A stretch of DNA of 64,000 nucleotides from Lacipirellula parvula (GCF_009177095.1 NZ_AP021861.1:3702501-3766500); one strand, 5' to 3'; counted from the stretch's first letter, positions 8,935 through 18,047 are shown. The notes: generated by a model not told the origin, from the letters alone. Program-made: numbers and translations.

Positions 8935-10044
8935 ATGCCCGAAACGGTTTCACGAGATCTTCGCACCTTGGCCGCTGCCCCTCCCAAGCAGCAGTTGATC
9001 GAATCGCTGGAACGCGCGAGCCGCCCTCCGCTCACGCTCACGGGGCCGTCCGGCGAGACGGTGCTCGTTCTGCCGCATGGGGGAAGAGTACTCGGACTTT
9101 ACTCCAGCGCCAGCTCAAAGAACTTCTTGTGGACGAGCGCCGCGATCTCCAGTCCTGAACTCGCGCGCGAACACTTTGGCTCCGATCGCTGGTGCAACAG
9201 TGGCGGCGACCGCACCTGGTTGGGCCCTGAAATCGATTTCTTCTACCCGCATTATCCCGACACAAGCCGGCAGTATTTTCAGCCGCGGCAGCTCGATCCG
9301 GGCCGTTGGGTCGCGTCGCGCACGCCGACGCGAATGATCGTGGAGAACTCGCTGGCGGTTCATTCGTTCCGACGCGGTTGGACGCAGTCGATTCGCATCC
9401 GCAAAACGGTCAGCATGATCTCCAACCCGCTCGCCGACTGCGAAGTTGGTTTGACGGGCGAACTGGAGTTCGCGGGATACCAACTGCATACGTCGCTCGA
9501 ATTGTTGGACCCGCTGGCCGACAACGTTGAAATCGGAATTTGGAATTTGCTGCAGCTTCCCGGCGGCGGCGAGATGGTCGTCCCGACTTACGGGCCGACG
9601 ACTCCGGTCGTCTACTTCGGCGACATCCCGCAGGGCGACGTGCGAACGGAACCCCGCTGCGTCCGCTACCGGATGTCGGCCCCCAACGAACAGAAGATCG
9701 GCGTCGACGCGATCGCCACCACCGGCCGCGCCGGTTACGTGCGCGAGGATGACGAAGATCGCTCAGTCGCGTCGCTCGTCGTGCGCAACTTCCATAACAA
9801 CCTGATCGGCCCATACGTCGATGTGCCGCTACACACCCCTGAGCGCGGCGGCCACGCCTTCCAGGCGTGCAATATCGACGCGGACTACCTCGGGCACTTC
9901 GCGGAGCTCGAATACCACGCCCCGGCGATCGGCGGCCCCACGGGGCAATCTCGCAGCGACGACGTGAGCCAAGTCTTCGCTTACCGCGGACCGCGGGAGA
10001 TCATTGCGCAAGCTGCGCAAACGCTACTTGGCGTGACGATCTAG
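8935..10044 (+). CDS. Aldose-1-epimerase-like (galactose mutarotase-fold) hypothetical protein
   Basis: The 369-residue cytosolic-looking protein lacks a signal peptide. Motifs GPSGETVLVLPHGGRVLGLYSS near the N-terminus and NSGGDRTWLGPEIDFFYPH around residue 90 look like the galactose-mutarotase superfamily and the DUF6786-type proteins found near sugar genes in planctomycetes and Bacteroidota. No confident catalytic pair was assigned. It follows the PQQ-like gene and ends the rightward unit; a palindromic repeat cluster comes next. A role in handling sugars or sugar acids fits the context but remains inference. Confidence 0.7.
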   Translation: MPETVSRDLRTLAAAPPKQQLIESLERASRPPLTLTGPSGETVLVLPHGGRVLGLYSSASSKNFLWTSAAISSPELAREHFGSDRWCNSGGDRTWLGPEIDFFYPHYPDTSRQYFQPRQLDPGRWVASRTPTRMIVENSLAVHSFRRGWTQSIRIRKTVSMISNPLADCEVGLTGELEFAGYQLHTSLELLDPLADNVEIGIWNLLQLPGGGEMVVPTYGPTTPVVYFGDIPQGDVRTEPRCVRYRMSAPNEQKIGVDAIATTGRAGYVREDDEDRSVASLVVRNFHNNLIGPYVDVPLHTPERGGHAFQACNIDADYLGHFAELEYHAPAIGGPTGQSRSDDVSQVFAYRGPREIIAQAAQTLLGVTI

Positions 10045-10072
10045 AACGCATCCTGCATTCGCCGGCCCGCCT

Positions 10073-10234
10073 CTAGCCCCGGGCTCCCAAGCTTATCAAT
10101 AGCGACCCGCGGGAGGCTCGGAAGAAATAAAACCTTGAGGTCCCCTCCCCTCGAGGGGGAGGGTTAGGGAGAGGTGACGGCAGCGGGTACCAGGGGGCTA
10201 CCCCCTCCCCAGCCCTCCCCTCAAGGGGGAGGGA
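10073..10234. repeat. Truncated family-1 arm followed by family-2 GC-rich palindrome
   Basis: At 10073-10087 stands a truncated arm (CTAGCCCCGGGCTCC) of the family-1 repeat seen complete at 48817-48908. After about 50 bases comes a family-2 element, 10141-10234, made of CCCTC/GAGGG tracts that form two nested hairpins (for example CCCCTCGAGGGG) around a variable centre. The same half-arm plus element order recurs at 38517-38647 and 57928-58149. It fills most of the gap between two convergent genes and may act in termination. Confidence 0.7.
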
Positions 10235-10315
10235 GCCAGAGCATTTAAGGAGGCGCAGCCAGCTCCCGAATAAGCATGAGCCCCCCAGCGCTACGGCGAA
10301 GAGGCGATGCCCGCT

Positions 10316-11809
10316 TTAGCCGAGCAGCCACGCCAGCGGATTCTCAATGACGTCGCACAGCGATGTAAGGAATGCCGCCGCCGGCGCCCCGTCGACCACG
10401 CGGTGATCGAACGTCAGGCTGAGGTTGACGACGTCGGCGACCACGAGTTGCCGCTGCTTCGCGACCGGCTGTTCGGAGATCCGGCCGATGCCGAGGATCG
10501 CCGTTTGCGGCGGATTGAGAATCGGCGTGAACGCCTCCACTCGATAGCCGCCGAGGCTGCTCACCGTGAAGGCCCCGCCGCGCATCTGGTCGGCGGCGAG
10601 CCGTTGCGTGCGAGCAAGTTCAATGAGATTGGCGAAGCTGGCGGATAGCTCTCGCAGCGACAACCGCGGAACGTCGCGGATCACCGGGGTCATCAGGCCA
10701 TTAGGCGTCGCCACCGCCACAGCGATGTTCACGCCCTCGGCTTTCACGAGTCGCTCGTTGACCCATTGATCCAACAGCGCCGGATGCTTTTCGAGCGCGG
10801 CCGCGCACAGCTTCACGAACAGTTCCGTGTAGCTCGGCGGATTGACTCCCCGCTCGACGCTCGTCCGTTTGCATTCGTCGCGGAAGCGAACGAGTTCGGA
10901 AGCATCGGCGCGAGCCGTCAACGTCACCGGCGCCGTCTCGTGCGAGGCGGCCATCATCCGCTGCGCGATCACACGGCGGATCTGAGTGATCGGCTCGCCG
11001 ATCGCAGCGCCGCCAGCCGACGCGGCCGAAACCTTCGCCGCTGGCTTGCTCGAAGCATTGGCGGCAATCGCGCGCACGTCTTGTTCCCGAATGCGGCCGT
11101 TGCGGCCAGAACCGACGGCGTCAGCAGGATCCACATTAAGTTCGCTAGCGACGCGCTTCGCTCGCGGCGTCACGGCGACATCGCCGCTAACCACTGCTCT
11201 CGCTACCGGCGTCGCCGCTGGCTGCGCCGACGGCTGAGCAGCCAATCGCATTAGTTCAGCAGCCGATAGCGGCGACGGATCGTCGCGATCGCACTTCTGC
11301 AGATCGATTCCCAACTCTCTCGCCAGCCGCCGCACAGAGGGGCTAGCAACCGGGGCGGTAGAGGCGCTCGTCTTCTCCGGAACAGCCGCCTGCGGAGGCT
11401 GGGCTGCCGGAGCCGCAGCGGCGTGCGAACCATTGCCGTTTGGAGCAGGGGCGCCGTTGGTTTTCTTCTCGGCGGCTTTCGCGCCATTGCCGTTCGTCGC
11501 AGCGGGAGCCGCCTGAGCCTGTTGAGCTGCCGGGGCCTTGGGCGCGGCCGCCTTCCCGCCGCGCGGCTCAAGGTGCGCCAGCACTTGGCCAACCTTGACG
11601 ATATCGCCGGATTGCGGACCGTCGGGGCCAATTCGCAGGACGCCGGCGTCGAATGACTCGACCACTTGCGTCGCCTTGTCGCCCTCCAACTCGTAGAGGC
11701 CGTCCCCCTCGCGCACCATCTCGCCTTCTTCCTTCAGCCAACGGCAGAAGGAGCCCTCTTCCATCGACCAGCCAAGGCGCGGAACGGTGACTTCAATCGA
11801 ACTAGCCAT
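10316..11809 (-). CDS. 2-oxoacid dehydrogenase E2 component (dihydrolipoamide acyltransferase)
   Basis: Starting at ATG 11809 (MASSIEVTVP) gives 497 residues. An N-terminal lipoyl domain carries lipoyl-lysine K45 in LEGDKATQ. A long Ala/Pro-rich linker leads to two peripheral-subunit-binding-like segments: the first (SPSVRRLARELGIDL) has lost the usual GTGPxGRI, the second (TPRAKRVASELNVDPADAVGSGRNGRIREQDV) is canonical. The C-terminal catalytic domain ends with FDHRVVDG, giving catalytic H469 and D473. It lies about 100 bases after the fused E1 gene and forms with it a pyruvate, acetoin or branched 2-oxoacid dehydrogenase complex. No E3 gene is visible, so E3 must be shared from elsewhere. 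In this operon it would convert the pyruvate made from sugar acids to acetyl-CoA. Confidence 0.92.
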   Translation of the reverse strand: MASSIEVTVPRLGWSMEEGSFCRWLKEEGEMVREGDGLYELEGDKATQVVESFDAGVLRIGPDGPQSGDIVKVGQVLAHLEPRGGKAAAPKAPAAQQAQAAPAATNGNGAKAAEKKTNGAPAPNGNGSHAAAAPAAQPPQAAVPEKTSASTAPVASPSVRRLARELGIDLQKCDRDDPSPLSAAELMRLAAQPSAQPAATPVARAVVSGDVAVTPRAKRVASELNVDPADAVGSGRNGRIREQDVRAIAANASSKPAAKVSAASAGGAAIGEPITQIRRVIAQRMMAASHETAPVTLTARADASELVRFRDECKRTSVERGVNPPSYTELFVKLCAAALEKHPALLDQWVNERLVKAEGVNIAVAVATPNGLMTPVIRDVPRLSLRELSASFANLIELARTQRLAADQMRGGAFTVSSLGGYRVEAFTPILNPPQTAILGIGRISEQPVAKQRQLVVADVVNLSLTFDHRVVDGAPAAAFLTSLCDVIENPLAWLLG

Positions 11810-11910
11810 CTTACGGTACGCTTTCACTCAGAGAAGAGACGCGACGCCGTGAGGCTTGCGCCCCTCGAACAATCATTACAACTCGGTAGACGGCGGATGT
11901 TTGCTCAGCT

Positions 11911-13923
11911 TCACTCCGCCATCAACTCTTCAATTGCTGCAACGATGTCGTCCACCTGCGGAATATTATTGTTCTCAAGCACCGGCGAGTACGGAGTCGG
12001 CGCTTGTTTGCCGTTCAGACGCTTGATCGGTGCGTCGAGGTCGTCGAAGCCGCGGCCGGACACCTGAGCGGCAATCTCGGCGCCAAGGCCGTACGGCCCA
12101 AACGACTCGTCAACGACAAGCAGCCGGCCAGTCTTCGCCACGGAAGCGAGAATCGAATCGATGTCGAGCGGTGCGACCGTGCGCGGATCGATCAGTTCAA
12201 CCGAAACTCCCTTCGCGGCCAACTGCTCCGCCGCCGCCGCAGCCTTGTGCACCATCTGAGCCAGCGAGACGACGGTTACGTCCGTCCCTTCGCGAACGAT
12301 CGCGGCTTGGCCGAACGGGATGCGATATTCTTGCTCGGGAACGGCGCACTTAATCGTCAACAACTCGCGATGTTCGAGGAACAGCACCGGGTCGTCGCCA
12401 GCCAACGCCTCCGCGAACAACCCCTTGGCGTCGTACGCATTCGACGGCACAACGACCTTCAGGCCGGGAAAGTGCCCGTAGGTTGTATAGTAGCTGCCGG
12501 AATGGTGCGTCGCGGCCGAGTGACCGGCGCCGATGCAGCCGCGCATAACGACCGGCATCTTGATGCGGCCGTTCGACATGTATTGCACTTTGGCAATCTG
12601 ATTGATGATCTCGCCGGCGGCATCGAGGATGAAATCCGCGAACATAAAGTCGATCACCGGGCGGCTACCCGACATCGCCGCGCCGCAAGCAAGGCCGATA
12701 AATCCGCGTTCGGAAATCGGCGTGTCGCAAATCCGCTCGCCGCCGAAGAGCTTATAGAGCCCGTCGGTCGTCTTAAAGCTGCCGCCGCGCTCGCCGACGC
12801 CTTCGCCCATGACGAACATGAGATCATGACGCTGCAACGCGAAACGAAGCGCATCGACCGTCGCCTCGACGAACGACTTTTCACTCGTCGCGTCGGCAGG
12901 GGAGGGGAGGGGCAGCAAAGACTCGCGCGGCTCCGCAAACACGTGCGTCGCGGAGTCCTCAGCCTCAGGATAGTCGGCCTCGATCGCATTGGCGTGCGCT
13001 TGCGCGACTTCGTCGGCGATCTCGTCCTCGATTTCATCGAGCCACGCGCCGGTCACGCCCTCTTCGTCGCCAAATGCCTCGAGAATCGCCTCGCGGCAAC
13101 GCGCGATCGGACATTTCGACTTCCAATCGTCGACCTCTTCGCGCGTCCGGTAGGTAAAGTCGGTCATCCCCTCGGAGTGAGCACGCGTGCGATACGTTTT
13201 GCATTCGATCAGCGTCGGGCCCTCGCCGCGGCGGGCGCGCGTGACCGCGATTTGCGCGGCGCTGTAAACCGCGAGCAAATCGTTGCCGTCGACCTCGATC
13301 GCCGGAATGCCATACGCAGCGCCGCGATTCGCGACATGCGGGTTGCCGGCCGAGTAGCTGAAGGGGACTTCCGTGGCGTACTGGTTGTTCTCGCAGACGA
13401 ACAACACCGGCAACTTGTAGATGCTGGCGAGATTGAGGCCTTCGTGAAACGCTCCGTTGTTGACGGCGCCGTCGCCGAAGAACGCGGCGGAGACCGAGCT
13501 CTCCTTGGTCAGCTTGAAGGTATACCCTGCGCCGGCCGCCTGCAGGATGCACGGAGCGACGATGCCGCTCGTCCCCATCATGCCGATCTCTGGCGAAAAC
13601 AAATGCATGCTCCCGCCACGGCCGCGCGAACAGCCGGTCACGCGGCCGTACAGTTCGGCAATGAGATCTTCCGCCGGCATCCCCTTGGCCATCGCATGGC
13701 CATGGCCGCGATGAGTGCTGAACACCATGTCGCGGGAACTAAAGTGCGCGAGCACGCCCACCGCGACCGCCTCTTGCCCCACATAGGTGTGGCAGGCGCC
13801 GTGAACGTCGCCGCGTTGATGCGATTTAGCCAACTGCAATTCGGTCTTGCGAATCAGCAGCATGCGTCGATAGAGGTCGATCCAAGTCGCTTTATCGACG
13901 TTCGGTGCGGTAACCGTTGCCAT
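11911..13923 (-). CDS. Fused 2-oxoacid dehydrogenase E1 (alpha plus beta subunits)
   Basis: The ATG at 13923 (MATVTAPNVDKATW) is preferred; the in-frame extension to 14022 is arginine-rich and non-conserved in look. The 670-residue protein is a natural fusion. Residues 1 to about 330 are E1-alpha, with the thiamine-diphosphate motif GDGAVNNGAFHEGLNLASIYKLPVLFVCENN and the HRGHGHAMAKG loop. From about residue 345 it is E1-beta, with FVMGEGVGERGGSF, FADFILDAAGEIINQ and the C-terminal transketolase-type domain (LAAKGVSVELIDPRTVAPLD). Such E1 proteins decarboxylate pyruvate, acetoin or branched 2-oxoacids and pass the acyl group to E2, encoded next. Position after FAH and Ldh2 genes suggests that pyruvate is the substrate here. 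Confidence 0.92.
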   Translation of the reverse strand: MATVTAPNVDKATWIDLYRRMLLIRKTELQLAKSHQRGDVHGACHTYVGQEAVAVGVLAHFSSRDMVFSTHRGHGHAMAKGMPAEDLIAELYGRVTGCSRGRGGSMHLFSPEIGMMGTSGIVAPCILQAAGAGYTFKLTKESSVSAAFFGDGAVNNGAFHEGLNLASIYKLPVLFVCENNQYATEVPFSYSAGNPHVANRGAAYGIPAIEVDGNDLLAVYSAAQIAVTRARRGEGPTLIECKTYRTRAHSEGMTDFTYRTREEVDDWKSKCPIARCREAILEAFGDEEGVTGAWLDEIEDEIADEVAQAHANAIEADYPEAEDSATHVFAEPRESLLPLPSPADATSEKSFVEATVDALRFALQRHDLMFVMGEGVGERGGSFKTTDGLYKLFGGERICDTPISERGFIGLACGAAMSGSRPVIDFMFADFILDAAGEIINQIAKVQYMSNGRIKMPVVMRGCIGAGHSAATHHSGSYYTTYGHFPGLKVVVPSNAYDAKGLFAEALAGDDPVLFLEHRELLTIKCAVPEQEYRIPFGQAAIVREGTDVTVVSLAQMVHKAAAAAEQLAAKGVSVELIDPRTVAPLDIDSILASVAKTGRLLVVDESFGPYGLGAEIAAQVSGRGFDDLDAPIKRLNGKQAPTPYSPVLENNNIPQVDDIVAAIEELMAE

Positions 13924-14035
13924 GGAGTCTTCTCGCAATCCATGACGCAAATGATGCGTCGTTGTTCCGTGTGTCCAGACTGTTCGCTCGCTGAGTCGTC
14001 GGCGTTGGCGAAGACTCAGCAAGTCTCAAACTCAA

Positions 14036-14845
14036 TCAGTTCAGCGGCTCATCGATGACGGGATTCGTCAGCTTGCCAATGCCGTCGATCTCAATCGTGA
14101 TCGAGTCGCCAGCCTTCAGGAAAATCGGCGGCTTGCGGGCGGCGCCGATGCCGTGCGGCGTTCCCGTCAGAATCACGGTGCCCGGCAACAGCGTGGTGCT
14201 GCCGCTCAGGAACTCAATCAAGCGGCGGACGTTGAAGATCATGTCCTCAGTGTTCCAGTCTTGCAGCGTTTCGCCGTTGAGCACGGTGCGAATGCCCAGA
14301 CTGTTCGGGTTCTTGATTTCGTCCGTCGTCACCAGGCACGGGCCGAGCGGTGCGAACGTGTCGAACGTCTTGCCGCGGCACCACTGGCTTCCGCCCCACT
14401 TGCCTTGCCAATCGCGTGCACTGACGTCGTTGGCGCAGGTGTAGCCAAGCACGAAATCAAGTGCGTTCTGCTGCGTGGCGTTCTTGCACTTCTTGCCGAT
14501 GACGACCGCGAGTTCGCACTCGTAGTCGACCTCGTCCGAACGGAGCTGACGGGGCAGCTCGATCGGATCGCCCGGATTCTGCACGGTCGCCGGCGACTTC
14601 ATGAAGACGACCGGAAATTCCGGCGGCTTCAGGCCGCCCTCTTCAGCGTGCCGAACGTAGTTCAACCCGATGCAGTAGACGACTGGCGGCTCGATCGGCG
14701 CGAGTAGCTTCTTAACCGTCGCGTCGCGACCAGTGTCGCGCAGGCCGGAAAGTAGCTCGCCTTCCAGCAACGTGACGCGATCGTTGTCGCCGAGGCGCCC
14801 ATACTGCACCGACCCGGCGGAATCTTGGAAACGGATGATTTTCAT
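14036..14845 (-). CDS. Fumarylacetoacetate hydrolase (FAH) family protein, candidate 2,4-diketo-3-deoxy sugar-acid hydrolase
   Basis: The 269-residue protein is a full-length FAH-family enzyme: the short N-terminal domain, YCIGLNYVRHAEEGG, the metal-binding SDEVDYECELAVVIGKK strand, DVSARDWQGKWGGSQWCRGKTFDTFAPLGP, and TLLPGTVILTGTPHGIG. These enzymes use a divalent metal to cleave a C-C bond in a beta-diketo acid. Close-looking members hydrolyse 2,4-diketo-3-deoxy-L-fuconate or -rhamnonate to pyruvate and lactate in non-phosphorylated deoxyhexose pathways. The adjacent Ldh2-type dehydrogenase and the SDR at 22506 supply the enzymes before and after such a step, which supports this reading; the substrate stays inferred. 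Confidence 0.88.
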   Translation of the reverse strand: MKIIRFQDSAGSVQYGRLGDNDRVTLLEGELLSGLRDTGRDATVKKLLAPIEPPVVYCIGLNYVRHAEEGGLKPPEFPVVFMKSPATVQNPGDPIELPRQLRSDEVDYECELAVVIGKKCKNATQQNALDFVLGYTCANDVSARDWQGKWGGSQWCRGKTFDTFAPLGPCLVTTDEIKNPNSLGIRTVLNGETLQDWNTEDMIFNVRRLIEFLSGSTTLLPGTVILTGTPHGIGAARKPPIFLKAGDSITIEIDGIGKLTNPVIDEPLN

Positions 14846-14914
14846 ATTTGATAAGCGCCGCCAACGAAGCGTTAACTGCTGGCCGACGTGAAAGAAATGT
14901 GAATGAAAAGCAGA

Positions 14915-15982
14915 CTAGAACACGAACGGTTGACCGCTCTCGGAAGCAGCTTCTTGCAGGCTATCGATCACGTCGGCCGGAAGCGCGATCCCCTTCGACT
15001 CGGCTTGGCGACGATTGCGCCATTCCATCTCGCCAGGCAACATTAGCGAAGCGACGCCCTCGGCGGTCGGCTCGGCATGAATCTCGCTAATTAACGCGGC
15101 AATTCGCTCGTAAAAGGTCGAAGGCGTCATGATGGCGCTGACGTCGATCGCAAGGAACGCGGCGCCATGGTTCGTCGGCGCCGACATATCGCCGAACAAC
15201 CAACTGCCGACTTGCTTGGTAACCGCGGCCCCCGACAACACGCCGGCGAGGATCTCGATCAGTAACCCAATCCCATAGCCCTTGTGGCCGCCCACCGGAG
15301 AGAGCGAAGCGCGATCGGGATAGAGAGTGCCATCTTGGGTCGGCTGACCGGCGTCGTCGACGAGCCAACCCGGGGGGATCGGCTCGCCGCGCTTGCAGCG
15401 TGCGAACACCTTTCCGCCGGCGACGGTGGCGATCGACATGTCGAGCAAGATCGGATCGCCTGCGGCCGTGGGACACGAGAACGCAATCGGATTGCTCCCC
15501 AGCACAGGCCCGCGCGAGCCGGGCGCCGCGACGCTGGGAACGTCGTTCGCCATCGCCAGGCCAATCATGCCGGCCTTCGCCGCCAGCCAAGCGTAGTAGC
15601 CCGCGGCGCCGAAGTGGCAGCTATTCGTGACCGTGACGAACCCCACGCCCGCTTGCCGCGCTTTGCGAATCGCCACCTCCGTCGCGAACGTGGAGGTGAC
15701 CTGCCCCAGGGTCGATTGCCCGTCGACGAGCGCCCAGGCGGCGCCTTCGTCGGCAATCTTCGGAGAGAGGTTATTGCGCAACCCGCCGCCGCGCAGCCGC
15801 CGCGCGTAGCCGCGGAGGAGTTTGGTCCCGTGCGTGTAGACGCCCCATGTGTCGGTCGTCACTAGCGCCTTCGCGGTTGTCCGGGCGTCGTCTTCGCCGA
15901 CGCCCAGACTCGTCAACACGCGAATGCAGAAATCCTCTAATTCGCCGATCGAAATAGTCTGATCGGCAACTGCGCTTGCCAT
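14915..15982 (-). CDS. Malate/L-lactate dehydrogenase family (Ldh2-type) oxidoreductase
   Basis: The 355-residue protein belongs to the NAD(P)-dependent Ldh2/YlbC/YbiC family, unrelated to classical Rossmann malate dehydrogenases. Typical phrases are TTDTWGVYTHGTKLL near residue 45, FVTVTNSCHFGAAGYYAWLAA around 120, and SLSPVGGHKGYGIGLLIEILAGVLSGA around 230. Members oxidise L-lactate, malate, ureidoglycolate, 2,3-diketogulonate or related hydroxyacids. Sitting directly upstream of the FAH-family gene, with 69 bases between, it could oxidise the lactate or other hydroxyacid released by that hydrolase. No membrane segment or signal is present, so it is cytosolic. Confidence 0.88.
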   Translation of the reverse strand: MASAVADQTISIGELEDFCIRVLTSLGVGEDDARTTAKALVTTDTWGVYTHGTKLLRGYARRLRGGGLRNNLSPKIADEGAAWALVDGQSTLGQVTSTFATEVAIRKARQAGVGFVTVTNSCHFGAAGYYAWLAAKAGMIGLAMANDVPSVAAPGSRGPVLGSNPIAFSCPTAAGDPILLDMSIATVAGGKVFARCKRGEPIPPGWLVDDAGQPTQDGTLYPDRASLSPVGGHKGYGIGLLIEILAGVLSGAAVTKQVGSWLFGDMSAPTNHGAAFLAIDVSAIMTPSTFYERIAALISEIHAEPTAEGVASLMLPGEMEWRNRRQAESKGIALPADVIDSLQEAASESGQPFVF

Positions 15983-16044
15983 AAGAATTCGACTTGCTTA
16001 TGCGGCGGCGCAGGAAATCGCCGCCTAGGGGAGAAAAGCGGAGG

Positions 16045-17040
16045 CTAGCTGACGGCCATCGCAGCGAATCGCGCCGGGCCGGTGACCCCGTTGACGATAT
16101 TCGGCAGCGGTTGGCCTTCGTTGCAGAGAGCCACGATCGCGGCGGCGTCGCTTCTCAGCTTCAACACGGCTTCGTCGCTCGCCGAGGCGATATGGCTGTG
16201 CAGAATAACGTTCTTCAGCGCCAGCGCCGGGTGATCAGGGGCCGGCGGCTCCGGATCAAAGACGTCGAGCGCTGCGAAACCAAGCTTGCCGCTCTTCAGG
16301 GCCTCGTACATTGCCGACGTATCGACGATGTTGCCGCGAGCCACATTCACGAGAATGGCGCCCGGCTTCATCGCGTCGAGCGTGTCGAAATTGATCAGAT
16401 GACGAGTGGCCGGAATCGCGGGGCAGTGCAGCGTCACCAGGTCGCTGTTCACCAGCAGGTTTTCCAGGCTCGTCAGTTCGCAGCCGGCCTCTTCGACGTC
16501 CGCAGCCTTTGCGGCCGGGTCGCTCACCAGCAAACGGCACTTGAAGTTCGACAGTCGTGAGGCGACTTCGCGACCAATCCGGCCGAAGCCGACGACGCCG
16601 ACGGTCATCGACTTGAGGCAACGCATGTCGGTGACGGGAACGGGGAGCCCCCATTTGCCGCCGCTAACAAAGTTGGCATTTTCGACGACACGCCGCGTGG
16701 CCGACAACACGAGGGCCAGCGTGTGGTCTGCAACCTCGTCGATGCAGTAGTCCGGCACGTTGCAAACCGGGATACCGCGCCGCTTGGCCGCCTCCAAGTC
16801 GACATTATCGACACCGATGCCGTATCGGACGATAACGCGGGCCTTCTCCATGCGGTCGATCGCTTCCGCGTCGAGCTTGGCGAATTGGGTAAGAACGAAG
16901 TCGGCCGTCGGCAATTTAGCGAGCAATTCAGCACGCTCGCCCGCCTTCACTCCCTCGACCGCGATGCCAAGTGGGGTTAGCCGGCGTTGCTCGACTTCCA
17001 AAGTCGGGAATGTATAATCCGTGACAATCAAGCGAGACAT
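16045..17040 (-). CDS. D-isomer-specific 2-hydroxyacid dehydrogenase (CtBP/PGDH-like)
   Basis: The 331-residue protein has the two-domain architecture of D-2-hydroxyacid dehydrogenases. The NAD-binding fingerprint VGVVGFGRIGREVASRL lies around residue 150, the catalytic Arg in LVNVARGNIVDTSAMYEAL, a conserved Glu in LDVFDPEPP, and a catalytic His in ILHSHIASASDEA. It is the first gene of the minus-strand run to the E1/E2 genes, with site D 64 bases upstream of its start. A role in reducing or oxidising a hydroxy/keto acid of the pathway is likely; serine biosynthesis is unlikely in this context. Confidence 0.88.
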   Translation of the reverse strand: MSRLIVTDYTFPTLEVEQRRLTPLGIAVEGVKAGERAELLAKLPTADFVLTQFAKLDAEAIDRMEKARVIVRYGIGVDNVDLEAAKRRGIPVCNVPDYCIDEVADHTLALVLSATRRVVENANFVSGGKWGLPVPVTDMRCLKSMTVGVVGFGRIGREVASRLSNFKCRLLVSDPAAKAADVEEAGCELTSLENLLVNSDLVTLHCPAIPATRHLINFDTLDAMKPGAILVNVARGNIVDTSAMYEALKSGKLGFAALDVFDPEPPAPDHPALALKNVILHSHIASASDEAVLKLRSDAAAIVALCNEGQPLPNIVNGVTGPARFAAMAVS

Positions 17041-17103
17041 AAGGTAACCGCTGCGTCAGTATATAAGGTATTGTAGAAGAGAGATGGCACCCCCGCGGAC
17101 GCC

Positions 17104-17120
17104 AATTGTAAGATAATTAT
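17104..17120 (+). promoter_or_regulatory. Regulon operator, site D (between GntR gene and catabolic operon)
   Basis: AATTGTAAGATAATTAT lies in the divergent gap, 64 bases upstream of the hydroxyacid dehydrogenase start and about 110 upstream of the GntR start. The location implies that the regulator controls both its own gene and the adjacent operon, as FadR-type repressors commonly do. Confidence 0.75.
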
Positions 17121-17228
17121 AATCGCGTCGCCGCGTTCGTACATAGCTTCTGCAAACAATTTCTACATCTCTTGGCCGCGATGCTTGCGGCGCTGATGCC
17201 AGGTTCATTCGAGGCGAGGAAGACGCGC

Positions 17229-17954
17229 GTGGCCAAACTGAGCAAAAGTGAAATCGTCGCCGCGAAGCTACGCAACTACATCATCAATAAGGGCTTGAAG
17301 CCTGGCGATCGCCTGCCCACCGAAGGCGAACTGGCGGAACAATTTGCCGTCAGCCGCGTCAGCGTCCGCGAAGCGACCAAAGCCCTCGGCTTCTTGGGCA
17401 TCGTCGACGCCGCCCCCCGCCGCGGACTCTCCGTCGGCAAGGTGAGCATGAAGCGCCTCAGCCGCTATCTCAGCTTTCACTTCGCCTTGGCGGACTACCC
17501 GCTCGAAGAACTTATCGACACCCGCATCGTCGTCGAGACCGGCGGCCTCCGGCAGGTGGCCGAACGCATGGCCAAGGATCCATCGATTTACGAAGAACTC
17601 AATGCGATCAACGAGAAACTCCGCCGCGCCACCAAGAAAACCGAGTGGCTGCAGGGCGAGGTGCAATTCCACTGCTTGCTCGTCGCCTCCAGCGGCGTGC
17701 GGGCGCTAGCCGCCTTCAACGACCTGGTCCAAGTCTTCTTCCAGAAGTTCCGGGCCGACTTCTCGAAGTCCCGCTGGAAGAACGGCATCCGCGGCCATCA
17801 GGAAATCATCGACACGCTCCGCGAAGGCGATTACCAAACGGCCAGCTCGATGCTGTCCGCCCACATCAACGTCCATCGCGACCGCGATCGAATTCTCAAG
17901 GCCAAAGCCAAGGAAGAGGACGACGTCGCGAATAGCGGCGCCGCCGATCGCTAG
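17229..17954 (+). CDS. GntR-family transcriptional regulator, FadR subfamily (FCD domain)
   Basis: A GTG at 17229 is the best start because GAGGA at 17216-17220 precedes it by 8 bases; the resulting 241-residue protein begins (M)AKLSKSEIVAAKLRNYI. Residues 5-70 form the GntR winged helix, with LPTEGELAEQFAVSRVSVREATKAL as helix-turn-helix and a basic wing (APRRGLSVG). The all-helical C-terminal FCD domain shows the usual metal-ligand pattern D in LIDTRIVVE and H in VQFHCLL, GHQEI and SAHINVH. FCD regulators commonly sense organic or sugar acids and bind TNGTNNNACNA, exactly the core of the nine dyads in this window. It is the only DNA-binding regulator seen in 1-47 kb. That it binds these sites is inference, but strongly supported by position. 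Confidence 0.93.
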   Translation: MAKLSKSEIVAAKLRNYIINKGLKPGDRLPTEGELAEQFAVSRVSVREATKALGFLGIVDAAPRRGLSVGKVSMKRLSRYLSFHFALADYPLEELIDTRIVVETGGLRQVAERMAKDPSIYEELNAINEKLRRATKKTEWLQGEVQFHCLLVASSGVRALAAFNDLVQVFFQKFRADFSKSRWKNGIRGHQEIIDTLREGDYQTASSMLSAHINVHRDRDRILKAKAKEEDDVANSGAADR

Positions 17955-18013
17955 TCGCCCGTCGTCCCGGCGATCGCCCAATCCACTCCGTAGTCAAAAT
18001 TCACTCCGCAACC

Positions 18014-18047
18014 AACTGCCTCGCCGGCCGAAGCCGGCGAGGCAGTT
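18014..18047. terminator. Perfect 15-bp stem with CGAA tetraloop
   Basis: AACTGCCTCGCCGGC (18014-18028) pairs without mismatch with 18033-18047 around loop CGAA. It lies between the convergent GntR and MFS genes and probably terminates both transcripts, although the T-run is short on both strands. Confidence 0.7.

Noticed and set aside
11864-11886. GAACAATCATTACAACTC, an operator-like stretch between E1 and E2 genes
   Set aside because: On the minus strand TTGTAATGATTGTT lacks the right half-site spacing; it also lies within an operon.
12004-14058. 684-codon plus-strand frame antisense to the E1 gene
   Set aside because: It is an opposite-strand shadow in high-GC DNA; the minus-strand protein has full E1 motifs.
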